Below, piece after piece: positions 6,984-13,844 of a stretch of 14,812 nucleotides of DNA (within the stretch, counting starts at the first letter, position 1; each line of letters opens with the position of its first letter). The stretch comes from Verrucomicrobiota bacterium (lineage in GTDB: Bacteria > Verrucomicrobiota > Verrucomicrobiia > Opitutales > Opitutaceae): the NCBI GenBank assembly GCA_023446735.1, contig JAEXPQ010000293.1, positions 1 through 14,812 of the forward strand. Direction: 5' to 3'. A program made the translations under genes and the position numbers. The notes under the pieces are model-generated. The model worked only from the letters and a program-made list of their open reading frames with translations, was not told the origin of the DNA and did not search any database.

Positions 6984-6993
6984 CGAAATTTCG
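6984..6993. promoter_or_regulatory. CGAAATTTCG palindrome in a divergent intergenic gap
   Basis: A perfect 10-bp palindrome lies in the 252-nt gap between the divergent EamA (minus) and aldo/keto reductase (plus) genes. It is AT-rich within GC-rich DNA, so it could be an operator half-site pair. The rest of the gap holds no gene I trust. An AT-rich stretch at 7141-7152 (TAATGTTTTAAC) is the best place for the reductase promoter. Confidence 0.25.
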
Positions 6994-7198
6994 CGAGGCG
7001 CGGTGCCGAAGCCCGGCGCAGCCGGTGTCGTTGTCTTCCGCGCGCTGCGGCTGGTGGGAGAATGGAATCCGGCATCGTTCCTCGCGCCAAACTCCGCGGC
7101 CGGAAGGCGCGCCACGGCGCGGGCCTCTGATTCGCCCGGCTAATGTTTTAACGTGCTCGCGGTTTGTGCGCGGCGCCTTCCCGCCCACACTCGCCGCG

Positions 7199-8188
7199 AT
7201 GAAACACCGCACTTTCGGCCCCACCGGGCGCAACGTGAGCGAGATCGGCCTGGGCTGCTGGCAACTGGGCGGCAACTGGGGCGACGTCTCCGAAACCGAG
7301 GCGCAGGCCACGCTCTTCAGCGCCTACGAACAGGGTGTGAACTTCTTCGACACGGCCGACGTCTATGGCGACGGCCGCAGCGAGCGGCTGGTGGGCGAGT
7401 TCCTGCGCGAGGCGAAGGCCCGGTCGAAGGTGTTCGTGGCGACGAAGCTGGGGCGGCGCGGCGATCCGGGCTGGCCGGCGAACTTCACCCGCGAGGCCAT
7501 GCGTCGCCACACCGAGGATTCGCTCGGGCGTCTGGGCGTCGACGCGCTCGACCTCACGCAGCTGCATTGCGTGCCCTTCGAGGTGCTGCGCCGCGGCGAG
7601 GTGTTCGAGACGCTGCGCGAACTCCAGCGCGAGGGGAAGATCAAGGCGTTCGGCGCGAGCGTGGAGACCGTCGAGGAGGCGTTGCTCTGTCTCGAGGTCC
7701 CCGGCCTGGCATCGCTCCAGTTCATCTTCAATCTGTTCCGCCAGAAGGCGGTCGATGCGCTCCTGCCGCAGGTGAAGGCGAAGAACGTGGCGTTCATCGT
7801 GCGGCTGCCGCTGGCGAGCGGCCTCCTCGTGGGCAAGTACACGGCGACGACGACCTTCGCGGAGAGCGACCACCGCAACTTCAACCGCGATGGCCAGGCG
7901 TTCAACGTGGGCGAGACCTTCGCGGGGCTGCCGTTCGCCACGGGCGTGGAGCTGGCGGAGGCGCTGCGGCCGTTCGTGCCCGCGGGCATGACCATGGCGG
8001 ACTTCGCGCTGCGCTGGTGCCTGGATTTCTCGGCGGTGACCACGATCATCCCCGGTGCGCGCAACCCGGCGCAGGTGCGCGGCAACGTCCGCGCCGGCGG
8101 CCTCGCCCCGCTGCCGGAGGCGTTGCATGCGCAGCTGCGCCGTTTCTACGCCGAGCGCGTGGCTGCGCATATCCGCGGGCCGTACTGA
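7199..8188 (+). CDS. Aldo/keto reductase
   Basis: The 329-residue protein starts MKHRTFGPTGRNVSEIGLGCWQLGG, the standard AKR opening. The catalytic tetrad is visible: Asp51 and Tyr56 in FFDTADVYG, Lys83 in VATKLGR, His123 in LTQLHC. The NADPH-binding end of the barrel is present (TTIIPGARNPAQVRGNV, 281-297). AKRs of this type reduce aldehydes or ketones with NADPH in the cytoplasm; the substrate cannot be told. The ATG at 7199 is chosen because homologous sequence starts there; the frame open back to 6842 lies over the EamA gene and is shadow. It is the first gene of a six-gene co-directional run, with an AraC regulator only 31 nt downstream. Confidence 0.95.
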   Translation: MKHRTFGPTGRNVSEIGLGCWQLGGNWGDVSETEAQATLFSAYEQGVNFFDTADVYGDGRSERLVGEFLREAKARSKVFVATKLGRRGDPGWPANFTREAMRRHTEDSLGRLGVDALDLTQLHCVPFEVLRRGEVFETLRELQREGKIKAFGASVETVEEALLCLEVPGLASLQFIFNLFRQKAVDALLPQVKAKNVAFIVRLPLASGLLVGKYTATTTFAESDHRNFNRDGQAFNVGETFAGLPFATGVELAEALRPFVPAGMTMADFALRWCLDFSAVTTIIPGARNPAQVRGNVRAGGLAPLPEALHAQLRRFYAERVAAHIRGPY

Positions 8189-8219
8189 GCGGAACCGCGG
8201 GGCCGATCACACTGCCACG

Positions 8220-9053
8220 ATGAGCGATGCGCCGTCGATCCGTCGCGCCTTCACGCTGCCGCCGCCGGCGCTGCGGCCGTTCGTGGAGCGGCTCTGGTCG
8301 TGGGAGAGCGATGCTCCGGTGCTCTTGCCGGTGCTGCTGCCCGGCACCGGCGCGGATCTGCTGCTGCACTACCGTCGGCCGTTTCTGGCGCTGGGCAGCG
8401 ACGGCTCGCGGCATCGCGTGGCGGCGGCGCAGATCTCCTGCCTGCGGACCTTCTCGTGCCGGTTGCTCGCGCAGGGCCCGGTCGGGTTTGTCGCGGTGCG
8501 GTTCCGCGGAGCCACGATCCGGCACTTCGGGCGGCGGCCGCTCGCGGAGTTGACCGACCGTTTCGCCGCGGCGCAGGAACACTTTGGGCCGGAGGCCGCG
8601 GAGCTGCCGGGCCAGTTGGCGGAGCGGGGAAGTTTCGCGGCGCGTGCTGCGCTGGTGATCGACTTCCTCCAGCGACTGCTGGAGCGGGCCGGGCCCGCGC
8701 TCAGCCCGGCCGACCGGGCGCTCGACGCGCTCTACTACGGCGACGCGGAGGCGTCGGTGGCGGCGTTGGCCGACGATCTCGGTTACAGCACGCGCCAGTT
8801 GGAGCGGCTGGTGGGCGCGGCGGCGGGGCTCTCGCCGAAGCGGTTCCGGCGCGTGGCGCGGCTGCATCACACGATGCGGCACCTGCTGCTCGCCGAGCAG
8901 TCCGACTACCTCGATGCGGCGCTGGCGCGCGGCTACTACGACCAGGCGCATTTCATCCACGAGCTCGGCGCGCTCACGGGACACACGCCGCGCGAGCTCC
9001 TGTCGCGGGAGTCGTTCGTGTCGCATTTCTACAATCCGCGGCTGCCGCCGTGA
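8220..9053 (+). CDS. AraC-family transcriptional regulator (DUF6597-like sensor domain)
   Basis: The protein has 277 residues. The C-terminal AraC HTH domain (about 165-265) contains SVAALADDLGYSTRQLERLVGAAAGLSPKRFRRVARLHHTMR, with second HTH AALARGYYDQAHFIHELGALTGHTPREL; the Y-x-D-Q-A-H-F-I element is diagnostic. The N-terminal half (PALRPFVERLWSWESD ... LLPGTGADLLLHY) resembles the DUF6597 sensor domain common in such regulators. It follows the aldo/keto reductase by 31 nt and precedes the ABM-DUF1805 gene by 30 nt, so it probably regulates this operon. The ATG at 8220 is the only start that fits both spacing and domain. The effector is unknown. Confidence 0.93.
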   Translation: MSDAPSIRRAFTLPPPALRPFVERLWSWESDAPVLLPVLLPGTGADLLLHYRRPFLALGSDGSRHRVAAAQISCLRTFSCRLLAQGPVGFVAVRFRGATIRHFGRRPLAELTDRFAAAQEHFGPEAAELPGQLAERGSFAARAALVIDFLQRLLERAGPALSPADRALDALYYGDAEASVAALADDLGYSTRQLERLVGAAAGLSPKRFRRVARLHHTMRHLLLAEQSDYLDAALARGYYDQAHFIHELGALTGHTPRELLSRESFVSHFYNPRLPP

Positions 9054-9083
9054 GGTAGAGTGCGGGCGAACCGATTCGCCTGT

Positions 9084-9671
9084 ATGAAGAACATCATTGC
9101 CACCTTCCACGCCAAGCCCGGCCAGGGCGCGGCCCTCGAGAAGATCCTGCGTGAGCAGGTCCGACTCACCGCTGCCGAACCCGGCGCCATGGTCTACGAG
9201 TTCCTCCGCGACGACACGCAACCGGACACACTGGTCGTCTACGAACGCTACCGCGACGCGGCGGCGAAGGCCGCGCATCTTGCGACGCCGTACCTCGCCG
9301 AAACCCTCCGTCTCGCGACGCCGCTGCTCGCCGGTGCGCCCACGTTGCAGCACCTGAGCACGCTCGCCGCGATCCGCCACGAGCAGACCACGGTCGACGG
9401 CAAAGCGGTCGAACTCGTCGCGCTGCCGATCGGACCGGTGAACTTGGTCTATGCCCGCACCGCCCGCGGCCTCCTCGCCTGCGGCGCCATCGATCCGGCG
9501 GCGGTGGAGAAGTTCGGGATCGCCGCTGCACGGGTGAGACCGACGCGCGGCAGCTCGATCGGCAGCCTCGACGACCTGCTGGCCGGCGAGGTGCGAGAGG
9601 CGAATCCTGCGGCGCAAGCACTCGGCATCCAACCCGGCATGACCGGCCGCGCGGCACTGGCGAATCTGTGA
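9084..9671 (+). CDS. ABM-domain (quinol/antibiotic monooxygenase-like) protein fused to DUF1805 (YunC-like)
   Basis: The protein has 195 residues. Residues 1-95 form an antibiotic-biosynthesis-monooxygenase (ABM) domain: MKNIIATFHAKPGQG, an acidic/aromatic strand PGAMVYEFLRDD, and VVYERYRDAAAKAAHLATPYL, the family's Y-E-x-(Y/W)-x-(S/D) and H-x-x-(T/S)-P-(Y/H) signature. Residues 102-195 look like DUF1805/YunC: VDGKAVELVALPIGPVNLVYARTARGLLACGAIDP, then VEKFGIAAARV and a tail GIQPGMTGRAAL. DUF1805 is normally a free ~100-residue protein of unknown function. ABM proteins are cofactor-free oxygenases or quinol monooxygenases (YgiN type). The ATG at 9084 is preferred over a GTG at 9060, since MKNIIATF aligns with the start of the paralogue at 11779. 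Ungapped comparison over 99 residues gives 61 identities by my count. Confidence 0.88.
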   Translation: MKNIIATFHAKPGQGAALEKILREQVRLTAAEPGAMVYEFLRDDTQPDTLVVYERYRDAAAKAAHLATPYLAETLRLATPLLAGAPTLQHLSTLAAIRHEQTTVDGKAVELVALPIGPVNLVYARTARGLLACGAIDPAAVEKFGIAAARVRPTRGSSIGSLDDLLAGEVREANPAAQALGIQPGMTGRAALANL

Positions 9672-9681
9672 GGCGGAGGCG

Positions 9682-9710
9682 CGCCGCGGTTGCCCGGAAC
9701 GGCCGCGGCG
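9682..9710 (+). terminator. GC-rich hairpin after the ABM-DUF1805 gene
   Basis: CGCCGCGG (9682-9689) pairs with CCGCGGCG (9703-9710) across a 13-nt loop. A T-run, GTTTTTC, follows only ~22 nt later, before the next start. It may separate the first three genes of the run from the next three. Confidence 0.4.
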
Positions 9711-9759
9711 TCGACGCTTCCCTTCCGTACCGTTTTTCGCATCTTGGCCGGCCGACGCC

Positions 9760-10671
9760 ATGAACGACCGCCCTGTTCCCTCTTTGCCGCTCGGTTGCTG
9801 TGCCACGCGGAGTGGCGCGGCGGAGGACGATGTGTTTGTCGGCCGCTTCGAGCTGGTGGACACCAGATGCGCGCGCCTCGCGAACGCCCATCGGCACGAT
9901 CATTTCGAGCTGTTCTGGGTACGCGGGCCGGGAGTGCACCTCAACGACTCGCGCCGGTACGAGCTGCCGGCGGACCGGTGGTCGCTCGTGCTGGTGGGTC
10001 CGGGACAAGTGCACGGCTGGGAGCGCCGCGACCGGCTGTGCGGGACGGTCGTGTCGTTCACGAGCGTATTTTTCGACGGGCGGGAGCCGCCGCCGAGCAC
10101 GCTGTACGACTATGGTTTCACCTACCGGGCCGAGTTGCCGCCGGTGCTGACGGCGGGGCCGGAGCTCGAGGCGGAAGTGGCGCCGCTCGTGGCGCGGTGC
10201 GAACGGGAGTACGCGGAGCGCGCGGCTCGCTGGGATGGGGCGCTCCGGGCGGCGCTGCGGCTCATTCTGGCCAGCGCGCTGCGTTTCCACCACCGCCACG
10301 AGCCGCCCTCCTCGCTGCCAGGCTTGGGCCATGAGCTGGTGCGCCGCCTGCAGGCGCTGGTGGAGGAAAAGTTTCGTCACCAGTCTTCCGTGGCGGCGTT
10401 TGCCCGCGATCTCGGGGTGACGGCCGGGCACCTCAACGCGGTGGTGCGCGGGCAGCTCGGGACCACCGCCAGCGAGTTGATCCGCTCGCGCCTCCTGCTC
10501 GAGGCGCGCCGGCTGCTGATCCACACCGAGCTCACGGTCGCGGAGATCGCCTACCACCTCGGATACGGGGATCCTTCGAACTTCGCCAAAACCTTCCGCC
10601 GGGCCAGCGGGCGCTCTCCGGGCGAGTTTCGCGCCTCGATCCGCGAAGGCCACCGTACGATCCGCGAATAG
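9760..10671 (+). CDS. AraC-family transcriptional regulator with N-terminal cupin
   Basis: The protein has 303 residues. The N-terminal cupin (about 28-105) has AHRHDHFELFWVRGPGVHLNDSRRYELPADRWSLVLVGPGQVHGW, with the H-x-H-x-x-x-E and P-G-x-x-H-x-W pattern of AraC arabinose-binding-type sensors. The C-terminal HTH (about 195-293) has SSVAAFARDLGVTAGHLNAVVRGQLG and TVAEIAYHLGYGDPSNFAKTFRRASGRSPGEFR, a textbook AraC signature. The start is ATG 9760; the stop is TAG. The gene lies 53 nt upstream of the MDR oxidoreductase gene and on the same strand, so it likely controls that gene and the terminal ABM gene. The effector is unknown. Confidence 0.95.
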   Translation: MNDRPVPSLPLGCCATRSGAAEDDVFVGRFELVDTRCARLANAHRHDHFELFWVRGPGVHLNDSRRYELPADRWSLVLVGPGQVHGWERRDRLCGTVVSFTSVFFDGREPPPSTLYDYGFTYRAELPPVLTAGPELEAEVAPLVARCEREYAERAARWDGALRAALRLILASALRFHHRHEPPSSLPGLGHELVRRLQALVEEKFRHQSSVAAFARDLGVTAGHLNAVVRGQLGTTASELIRSRLLLEARRLLIHTELTVAEIAYHLGYGDPSNFAKTFRRASGRSPGEFRASIREGHRTIRE

Positions 10672-10724
10672 TACCGGAGGGCGCGGTTGAGCGGCGGGGC
10701 GGCGACGCGAAGTGTCGGTCACGC

Positions 10725-11741
10725 ATGAAAGCTGTCGCTCTCACCCGTTATCTTCCGATCAACGATCCGGCGTCGCTCGTGGACGTGGATCTGCCACAGC
10801 CGACCGCCACCGGGCAGGATCTCCTGATTCGCGTCGAGGCCGTCTCGGTGAACCCGGTGGACACGAAGATCCGCCGCTCGTGTCCCGGCGTCGTCGAATC
10901 TTCGCCACGTGTGCTGGGCTGGGACGCCGCGGGCGTGGTCGAGGCGGTCGGGCCGGAGGTGTCGTTATTCAAGCCCGGCGAAGAAGTCTTCTATGCCGGC
11001 TCGATCATGCGCCCGGGCACGAACGCCCAGTTCCATCTCGTCGACCAGCGCATCGTCGGTCGCAAGCCGCGCTCCCTCTCGTTTGCCGAGGCGGCGGCAC
11101 TGCCGCTCACGGCGTTGACGGCTTGGGAGGCGTTCTTCGACCGATTGGGCATCGATCCGCGCGGGGCGCAGGCCGGCCGGGCACTGCTGATCATCGGCGG
11201 TGCCGGCGGGGTGGGCTCGATCGCCATCCAGCTGGCGCGCCTCGCCGGGCTGACGGTTTTCGCCACGGCGTCGCGGACGGAGTCGCGGGCGTGGGTGGAG
11301 AAGATGGGCGCACACCATGTGCTTGATCATACCAAGCCGTTGCGGCCGCAGCTCGAGGCGGCGGGCGCCAAGCACGTCGACTACATCGCGAACTTCGCCG
11401 ACACCGACAGGTACTGGGACGCGATGGTCGACCTGATCCGTCCGCAGGGCCGGATCGTGACGATCGTCGAACCACGAGGCCCGGTGGCTCTGGGGGCGTT
11501 GATGGGAAAGAGCGCCAGCGTGGCCTGGGAGCTGATGTTCACGCGGTCGATGTTCGGCACGGACGACATGATTGCGCAGCATCGCCTGCTCGACGAGGTC
11601 GCCGCGCTGGTCGATTCCGGGCGGTTGCGTACCACACATTCCGAGACACTGGGTCCGATCAACGCGACCAATCTGCGCGGCGCCCACGCGCAACTCGAGG
11701 CCGGGCACACCATCGGGAAACTTGTGCTCGCCGGCTGGTGA
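10725..11741 (+). CDS. Zinc-type alcohol dehydrogenase-like (MDR / quinone oxidoreductase family)
   Basis: The protein has 338 residues. The N-terminal GroES-like fold begins MKAVALTRYLPINDPASLVDVDLPQP, with VEAVSVNPVDTKIR (38-50) and the catalytic-site equivalent VLGWDAAGVVEAVG (63-76). The nucleotide-binding motif is LLIIGGAGGVGSIAIQLARL (154-173). The Cys/His zinc ligands of true alcohol dehydrogenases are absent, so despite the family name it is probably a zinc-free NADPH quinone or enone reductase. The C-terminal ending AHAQLEAGHTIGKLVL is typical (H-x-x-(L/M)-E-x-(G/R)-x-x-x-G-K-x-V-L). It sits between the cupin-AraC gene and an ABM gene 37 nt downstream. Quinone or electrophile reduction is inferred. 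Confidence 0.93.
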   Translation: MKAVALTRYLPINDPASLVDVDLPQPTATGQDLLIRVEAVSVNPVDTKIRRSCPGVVESSPRVLGWDAAGVVEAVGPEVSLFKPGEEVFYAGSIMRPGTNAQFHLVDQRIVGRKPRSLSFAEAAALPLTALTAWEAFFDRLGIDPRGAQAGRALLIIGGAGGVGSIAIQLARLAGLTVFATASRTESRAWVEKMGAHHVLDHTKPLRPQLEAAGAKHVDYIANFADTDRYWDAMVDLIRPQGRIVTIVEPRGPVALGALMGKSASVAWELMFTRSMFGTDDMIAQHRLLDEVAALVDSGRLRTTHSETLGPINATNLRGAHAQLEAGHTIGKLVLAGW

Positions 11742-11778
11742 GCGAGAACTGTAGCGAAACCTCTGACACCAGAATACC

Positions 11779-12078
11779 ATGAGCTGCATCATCGCCACGT
11801 TGCGCGCCAAGCCGGGACAGGCTGCGGCGCTCGAAAAAGTCCTGCGCGAGCAGGTCGCCAACACCGCCCGAGAGGACGGCACTCTCGTCTACGAGCTGGT
11901 CCGCCCGGTGGACGAGCCTGACACGCTGATCGTCTACGAGCGGTACCGCGACGAGGCGGCGAAGGCCGACCACCTCGCGACTCCCTATCTCGCCGAGGCG
12001 TTCAAGGCGGTGGCCCCGCTGGTGGCCGAACCCGTCTCGCTCCAGCATCTGACACTTCTGGACCGGATCGAGCGCTGA
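11779..12078 (+). CDS. Putative quinol monooxygenase (ABM domain, YgiN-like)
   Basis: The 99-residue protein is a single antibiotic-biosynthesis-monooxygenase domain. It starts MSCIIATLRAKPGQAAALEKVLREQV, then LVYELVRPVDEPDTLIVYERYRDEAAKADHLATPYL and SLQHLTLLDRIER. It is a close paralogue of the first half of the ABM-DUF1805 fusion: 61 of 99 positions are identical with no gap by my count. Such proteins form ferredoxin-like dimers that oxidise quinols or aromatic polyketides without a cofactor. The gene lies 37 nt after the MDR oxidoreductase gene and is probably co-transcribed, which suggests a quinone/quinol pair. No Shine-Dalgarno sequence is visible before the ATG. An AGAATACC stretch just upstream could be part of a promoter. 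Confidence 0.93.
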   Translation: MSCIIATLRAKPGQAAALEKVLREQVANTAREDGTLVYELVRPVDEPDTLIVYERYRDEAAKADHLATPYLAEAFKAVAPLVAEPVSLQHLTLLDRIER

Positions 12079-12083
12079 CAAGC

Positions 12084-12111
12084 AACCGCAGCCGCCCGGG
12101 CGGCCGCGGTT
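12084..12111. terminator. Strong bidirectional hairpin closing the + strand cluster
   Basis: AACCGC-A-GCCGCCC (12084-12097) pairs with GGGCGGC-C-GCGGTT (12098-12111): 13 pairs with one A/C mismatch, nearly a perfect palindrome. It lies between the convergent ABM gene (ends 12078) and TIR gene (ends 12118) and probably terminates both. Confidence 0.65.
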
Positions 12112-12117
12112 CGTCGC

Positions 12118-12792
12118 TCACGCCGCCGGGGTCTGCTTGTGCCACGTCACCTGCTCGCCGCCGGCGGTGATGCCGACGATCTGCTGCGCGTCGAAGAACG
12201 TGACCTGCACGAGCGCGTAGTAGGGCATCACCTGGAAGCCGGCGGCCTGGCGGCCCTGCAAGGTGATCTGCGCGGCCGCCGGGTCGGCCTGCCATTGGCC
12301 CTCGATGAGGCTCGGGCCCACCGGCGTGATCAGCTCGCCGCGGAACGAATGCTGCGGGGTGAGCACGACCTGGAGGTTGCCGACGGCGAACGGTGTCTGG
12401 ATACGCACCTGCCAGGCCCCCGGTAGCACCGCCTCGAGCGAAAGCGGCTGGTGGCTCGGGGGCGGGAGCGCCGGCCGTTGCGCGCTGGGCAGAAGCACCG
12501 GGATGACCGCGGGTTTGTCCTTCACGGCCAGCGTGAGCGAGGCGCGCATCTCCTCGTCCTCCCACGGGCCCACACCGTCGCTGCCGACGACCACCGCCAC
12601 GCTGCGCGAGGCGTGGATGCCCTCCTTGAGGAGCTGCTGCCACGGGATGCCGGGGGGGAGCTCGTCCTCGTCGTACCAGACGGAGAGACCGCGCAGGGCG
12701 AGCTGGTCGCGCAGCTCGCGCACCGCCGGCTTGTCCTTGTTGCTATGCGACAGTTCGACATCGAAGTCGAACGCGGCGGGTTGCGAGGTCAT
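12118..12792 (-). CDS. TIR-domain protein with beta-rich C-terminal domain
   Basis: The protein has 224 residues. Residues 8-112 are a bacterial TIR_2-type domain: DVELSHSNKDKPAVRELRDQLALRGLSVWYDEDELPPGIPWQQLLKEGI, then ASRSVAVVVGSDGVGPWEDEEMRASL and PAVIPVLLP. The WYDEDEL-PPG loop is where TIR NADases place their catalytic glutamate (Glu42 or Glu44 here; I cannot decide which), so NAD+ hydrolysis is possible. The usual bacterial motif is D-V-F-L-S-H-S; here Phe is replaced by Glu12. Residues 118-220 form a second domain, beta-rich and Trp-containing: PGAWQVRIQTPF, FRGELITPVGPS, EGQWQADP, VGITAGGEQVTWHK. I do not recognise it. ATG 12792 is chosen; an ATG at 12876 would add an unlikely Cys/Pro-rich lead. 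There is no signal peptide. It is 134 nt downstream of the 80-residue gene on the same strand. Confidence 0.85.
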   Translation of the reverse strand: MTSQPAAFDFDVELSHSNKDKPAVRELRDQLALRGLSVWYDEDELPPGIPWQQLLKEGIHASRSVAVVVGSDGVGPWEDEEMRASLTLAVKDKPAVIPVLLPSAQRPALPPPSHQPLSLEAVLPGAWQVRIQTPFAVGNLQVVLTPQHSFRGELITPVGPSLIEGQWQADPAAAQITLQGRQAAGFQVMPYYALVQVTFFDAQQIVGITAGGEQVTWHKQTPAA

Positions 12793-12910
12793 GGGCGGCG
12801 GCAGGGTGCAACAGACGAGCACGGGCGCGCCTGATGTGGGCAAGCTGCAGACCGGGAAACGCCGGAGAGGATGCATGGCCGGCCGGCGGCGTCGAGCGGG
12901 AGCGGCGCCG

Positions 12911-12925
12911 GCCCGCGCTGCGGGC
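12911..12925 (-). terminator. Short hairpin after the 80-residue gene
   Basis: GCCCGC 12911-12916 and GCGGGC 12920-12925 form a 6-bp stem with a 3-nt loop, one base beyond the TAA stop (12927-12929). It lacks a T-run. It may be a weak terminator or attenuator ahead of the TIR gene. Confidence 0.35.
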
Positions 12926-12926
12926 G

Positions 12927-13169
12927 TTACTGCCGCGCCTTGAGCATCTCGGCCAGGGCCGCCTCGTCGACGGTGCCTTTCACCGTGTTGAGGAGGCCGA
13001 GAACCTTCAAGCGCTCGTCGGGGCCGCAGGTCGAAATCTCGACCATCCAGTCCTCGGTCTTGGGCGCGGAGACGATGATCTCGTCCGACCACGCGATGAC
13101 TTCGGCCGCCTCGATGAAGCCGCCGGTGATGCCGCGAATGAAGAATTCCGCCTTGGTGCGATAGTCCAT
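12927..13169 (-). CDS. Small hypothetical protein, 80 residues
   Basis: This is a soluble acidic protein: MDYRTKAEFFIRGITGGFIEAAEVIAWSDEIIVSAPKTEDW, then MVEISTCGPDERLKVLGLLNTVKGTVDEAALAEMLKARQ. It reads like one small alpha/beta domain with a C-terminal helix. I do not recognise the family. Other in-frame starts exist: an ATG at 13247 would give 106 residues with an unremarkable lead (MVQTGFASQHALAGLRS). I prefer 13169 because recognisably protein-like composition starts there, but the start is uncertain, as no ribosome site marks either. It is upstream of and co-directional with the TIR gene and divergent from the small exported-protein gene. A functional link to TIR is only positional. Confidence 0.7.
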   Translation of the reverse strand: MDYRTKAEFFIRGITGGFIEAAEVIAWSDEIIVSAPKTEDWMVEISTCGPDERLKVLGLLNTVKGTVDEAALAEMLKARQ

Positions 13170-13311
13170 CGGGCAGACGAAGCCGGACGGCGGGATCGAG
13201 CGCAAGCCTGCGAGTGCGTGCTGTGAGGCGAAGCCCGTTTGGACCATGCCGCAAGAAGGGGCGGACCCGTTGTCCGACCGACCGCCTGCTGCGGTGCGTT
13301 GCGGCGGCGAA

Positions 13312-13317
13312 TTGACA
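13312..13317 (+). promoter_or_regulatory. TTGACA -35-like box of the metal-efflux-like operon
   Basis: A perfect TTGACA lies 36 nt before the proposed GTG start at 13348. At 17-nt spacing the -10 position reads TCACAT (13335-13340), only a partial match. The geometry would put the transcript start on or next to the start codon. Confidence 0.35.
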
Positions 13318-13347
13318 ACAAACGCCGCCGCACTCACATGCACGGCC

Positions 13348-13728
13348 GTGCTTCGCCGCGTGTTCATCGCCTTCGCGTGGTTGCTGGCCGCCCTTTGGCT
13401 GCCGGCCACGCTGCATTGCGCGGCGGAGACCTCGGGTTGGTTCGATGTCGTCGACTGCTGCGGCGGCGACGATGCGCCGGCCTCCGCCGCCAGCGGTCAT
13501 GAGGAACTGGACCATTGCGCGACGCTCGGACTGGGTGTGCCGCGCGAGGACCTGGGCGTGGCTGTGTTGAGCGTGCCGGTCGTGGCGCTGCTTCAGATTC
13601 TGCCCCCCTCGCTCGCGGCGGAAACCGCCGCGCCCAACGGCGTCACCCCGCGGTTGGCTGCTCCGCCAGAGATCGGCGGCTTGTGGCGCGCGACGCGTCG
13701 AGTCGTCGCGGCCGCGCAGGCGCCCTGA
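13348..13728 (+). CDS. Small exported Cys/His-containing protein preceding a TolC gene (CzcI-like position)
   Basis: The protein has 126 residues from a GTG start. It begins MLRRVFIAFAWLLAALWLPATLHC, a clear signal sequence or anchor. A likely metal-binding stretch follows, with Cys24, Cys37-Cys38, His51, His56 and Cys57 (LHCAAETSGWFDVVDCCGGDD, then HEELDHC). A second hydrophobic segment (about 70-90) and an Ala/Pro-rich tail end the protein. The frame is open upstream to an ATG at 13246, but that adds Pro/Gly/Arg-rich sequence and would bury the signal peptide, so GTG 13348 is preferred. It lies 116 nt before the TolC-family gene. In czc/cus-type operons a small periplasmic protein often precedes the outer-membrane component; a role in metal sensing or binding is inferred from this and from the Cys/His content. 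Confidence 0.68.
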   Translation: MLRRVFIAFAWLLAALWLPATLHCAAETSGWFDVVDCCGGDDAPASAASGHEELDHCATLGLGVPREDLGVAVLSVPVVALLQILPPSLAAETAAPNGVTPRLAAPPEIGGLWRATRRVVAAAQAP

Positions 13729-13744
13729 GACGCAGTTGAAACGG

Positions 13745-13766
13745 AGCGGGCTCGAACGAGTCCGCT
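13745..13766 (+). terminator. Hairpin between the small exported protein and TolC genes
   Basis: AGCGGGCTC (13745-13753) pairs with GAGTCCGCT (13758-13766) around a GAAC loop, with one G/T wobble. It lies 17 nt after the stop of the small gene and has no T-run. It may attenuate transcription into the TolC gene or stabilise the upstream mRNA. Confidence 0.4.
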
Positions 13767-13844
13767 GAAATCGTGTGCGCCGGGCCCGCGGGGCTGGGCG
13801 CGACTGTGCGCCGGAAACACCGGCCAACCTCCCGTTCAGCTGCC

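Noticed and set aside
6087..7115. N-terminal extension of the lipase frame through the EamA gene
   Set aside because: The extension is an out-of-frame reading of the EamA gene; ATG 6086 with an ATGA overlap gives a complete hydrolase.
8046..9863. Minus-strand open frame of 605 codons opposite the AraC and ABM-DUF1805 genes
   Set aside because: It is Arg-rich and repetitive in composition with no recognisable motif; the sense strand carries clear domain signatures throughout.
9166..10722. Minus-strand open frame of 518 codons opposite the cupin-AraC gene
   Set aside because: Same pattern of a GC-driven shadow; the AraC HTH on the + strand is unambiguous.
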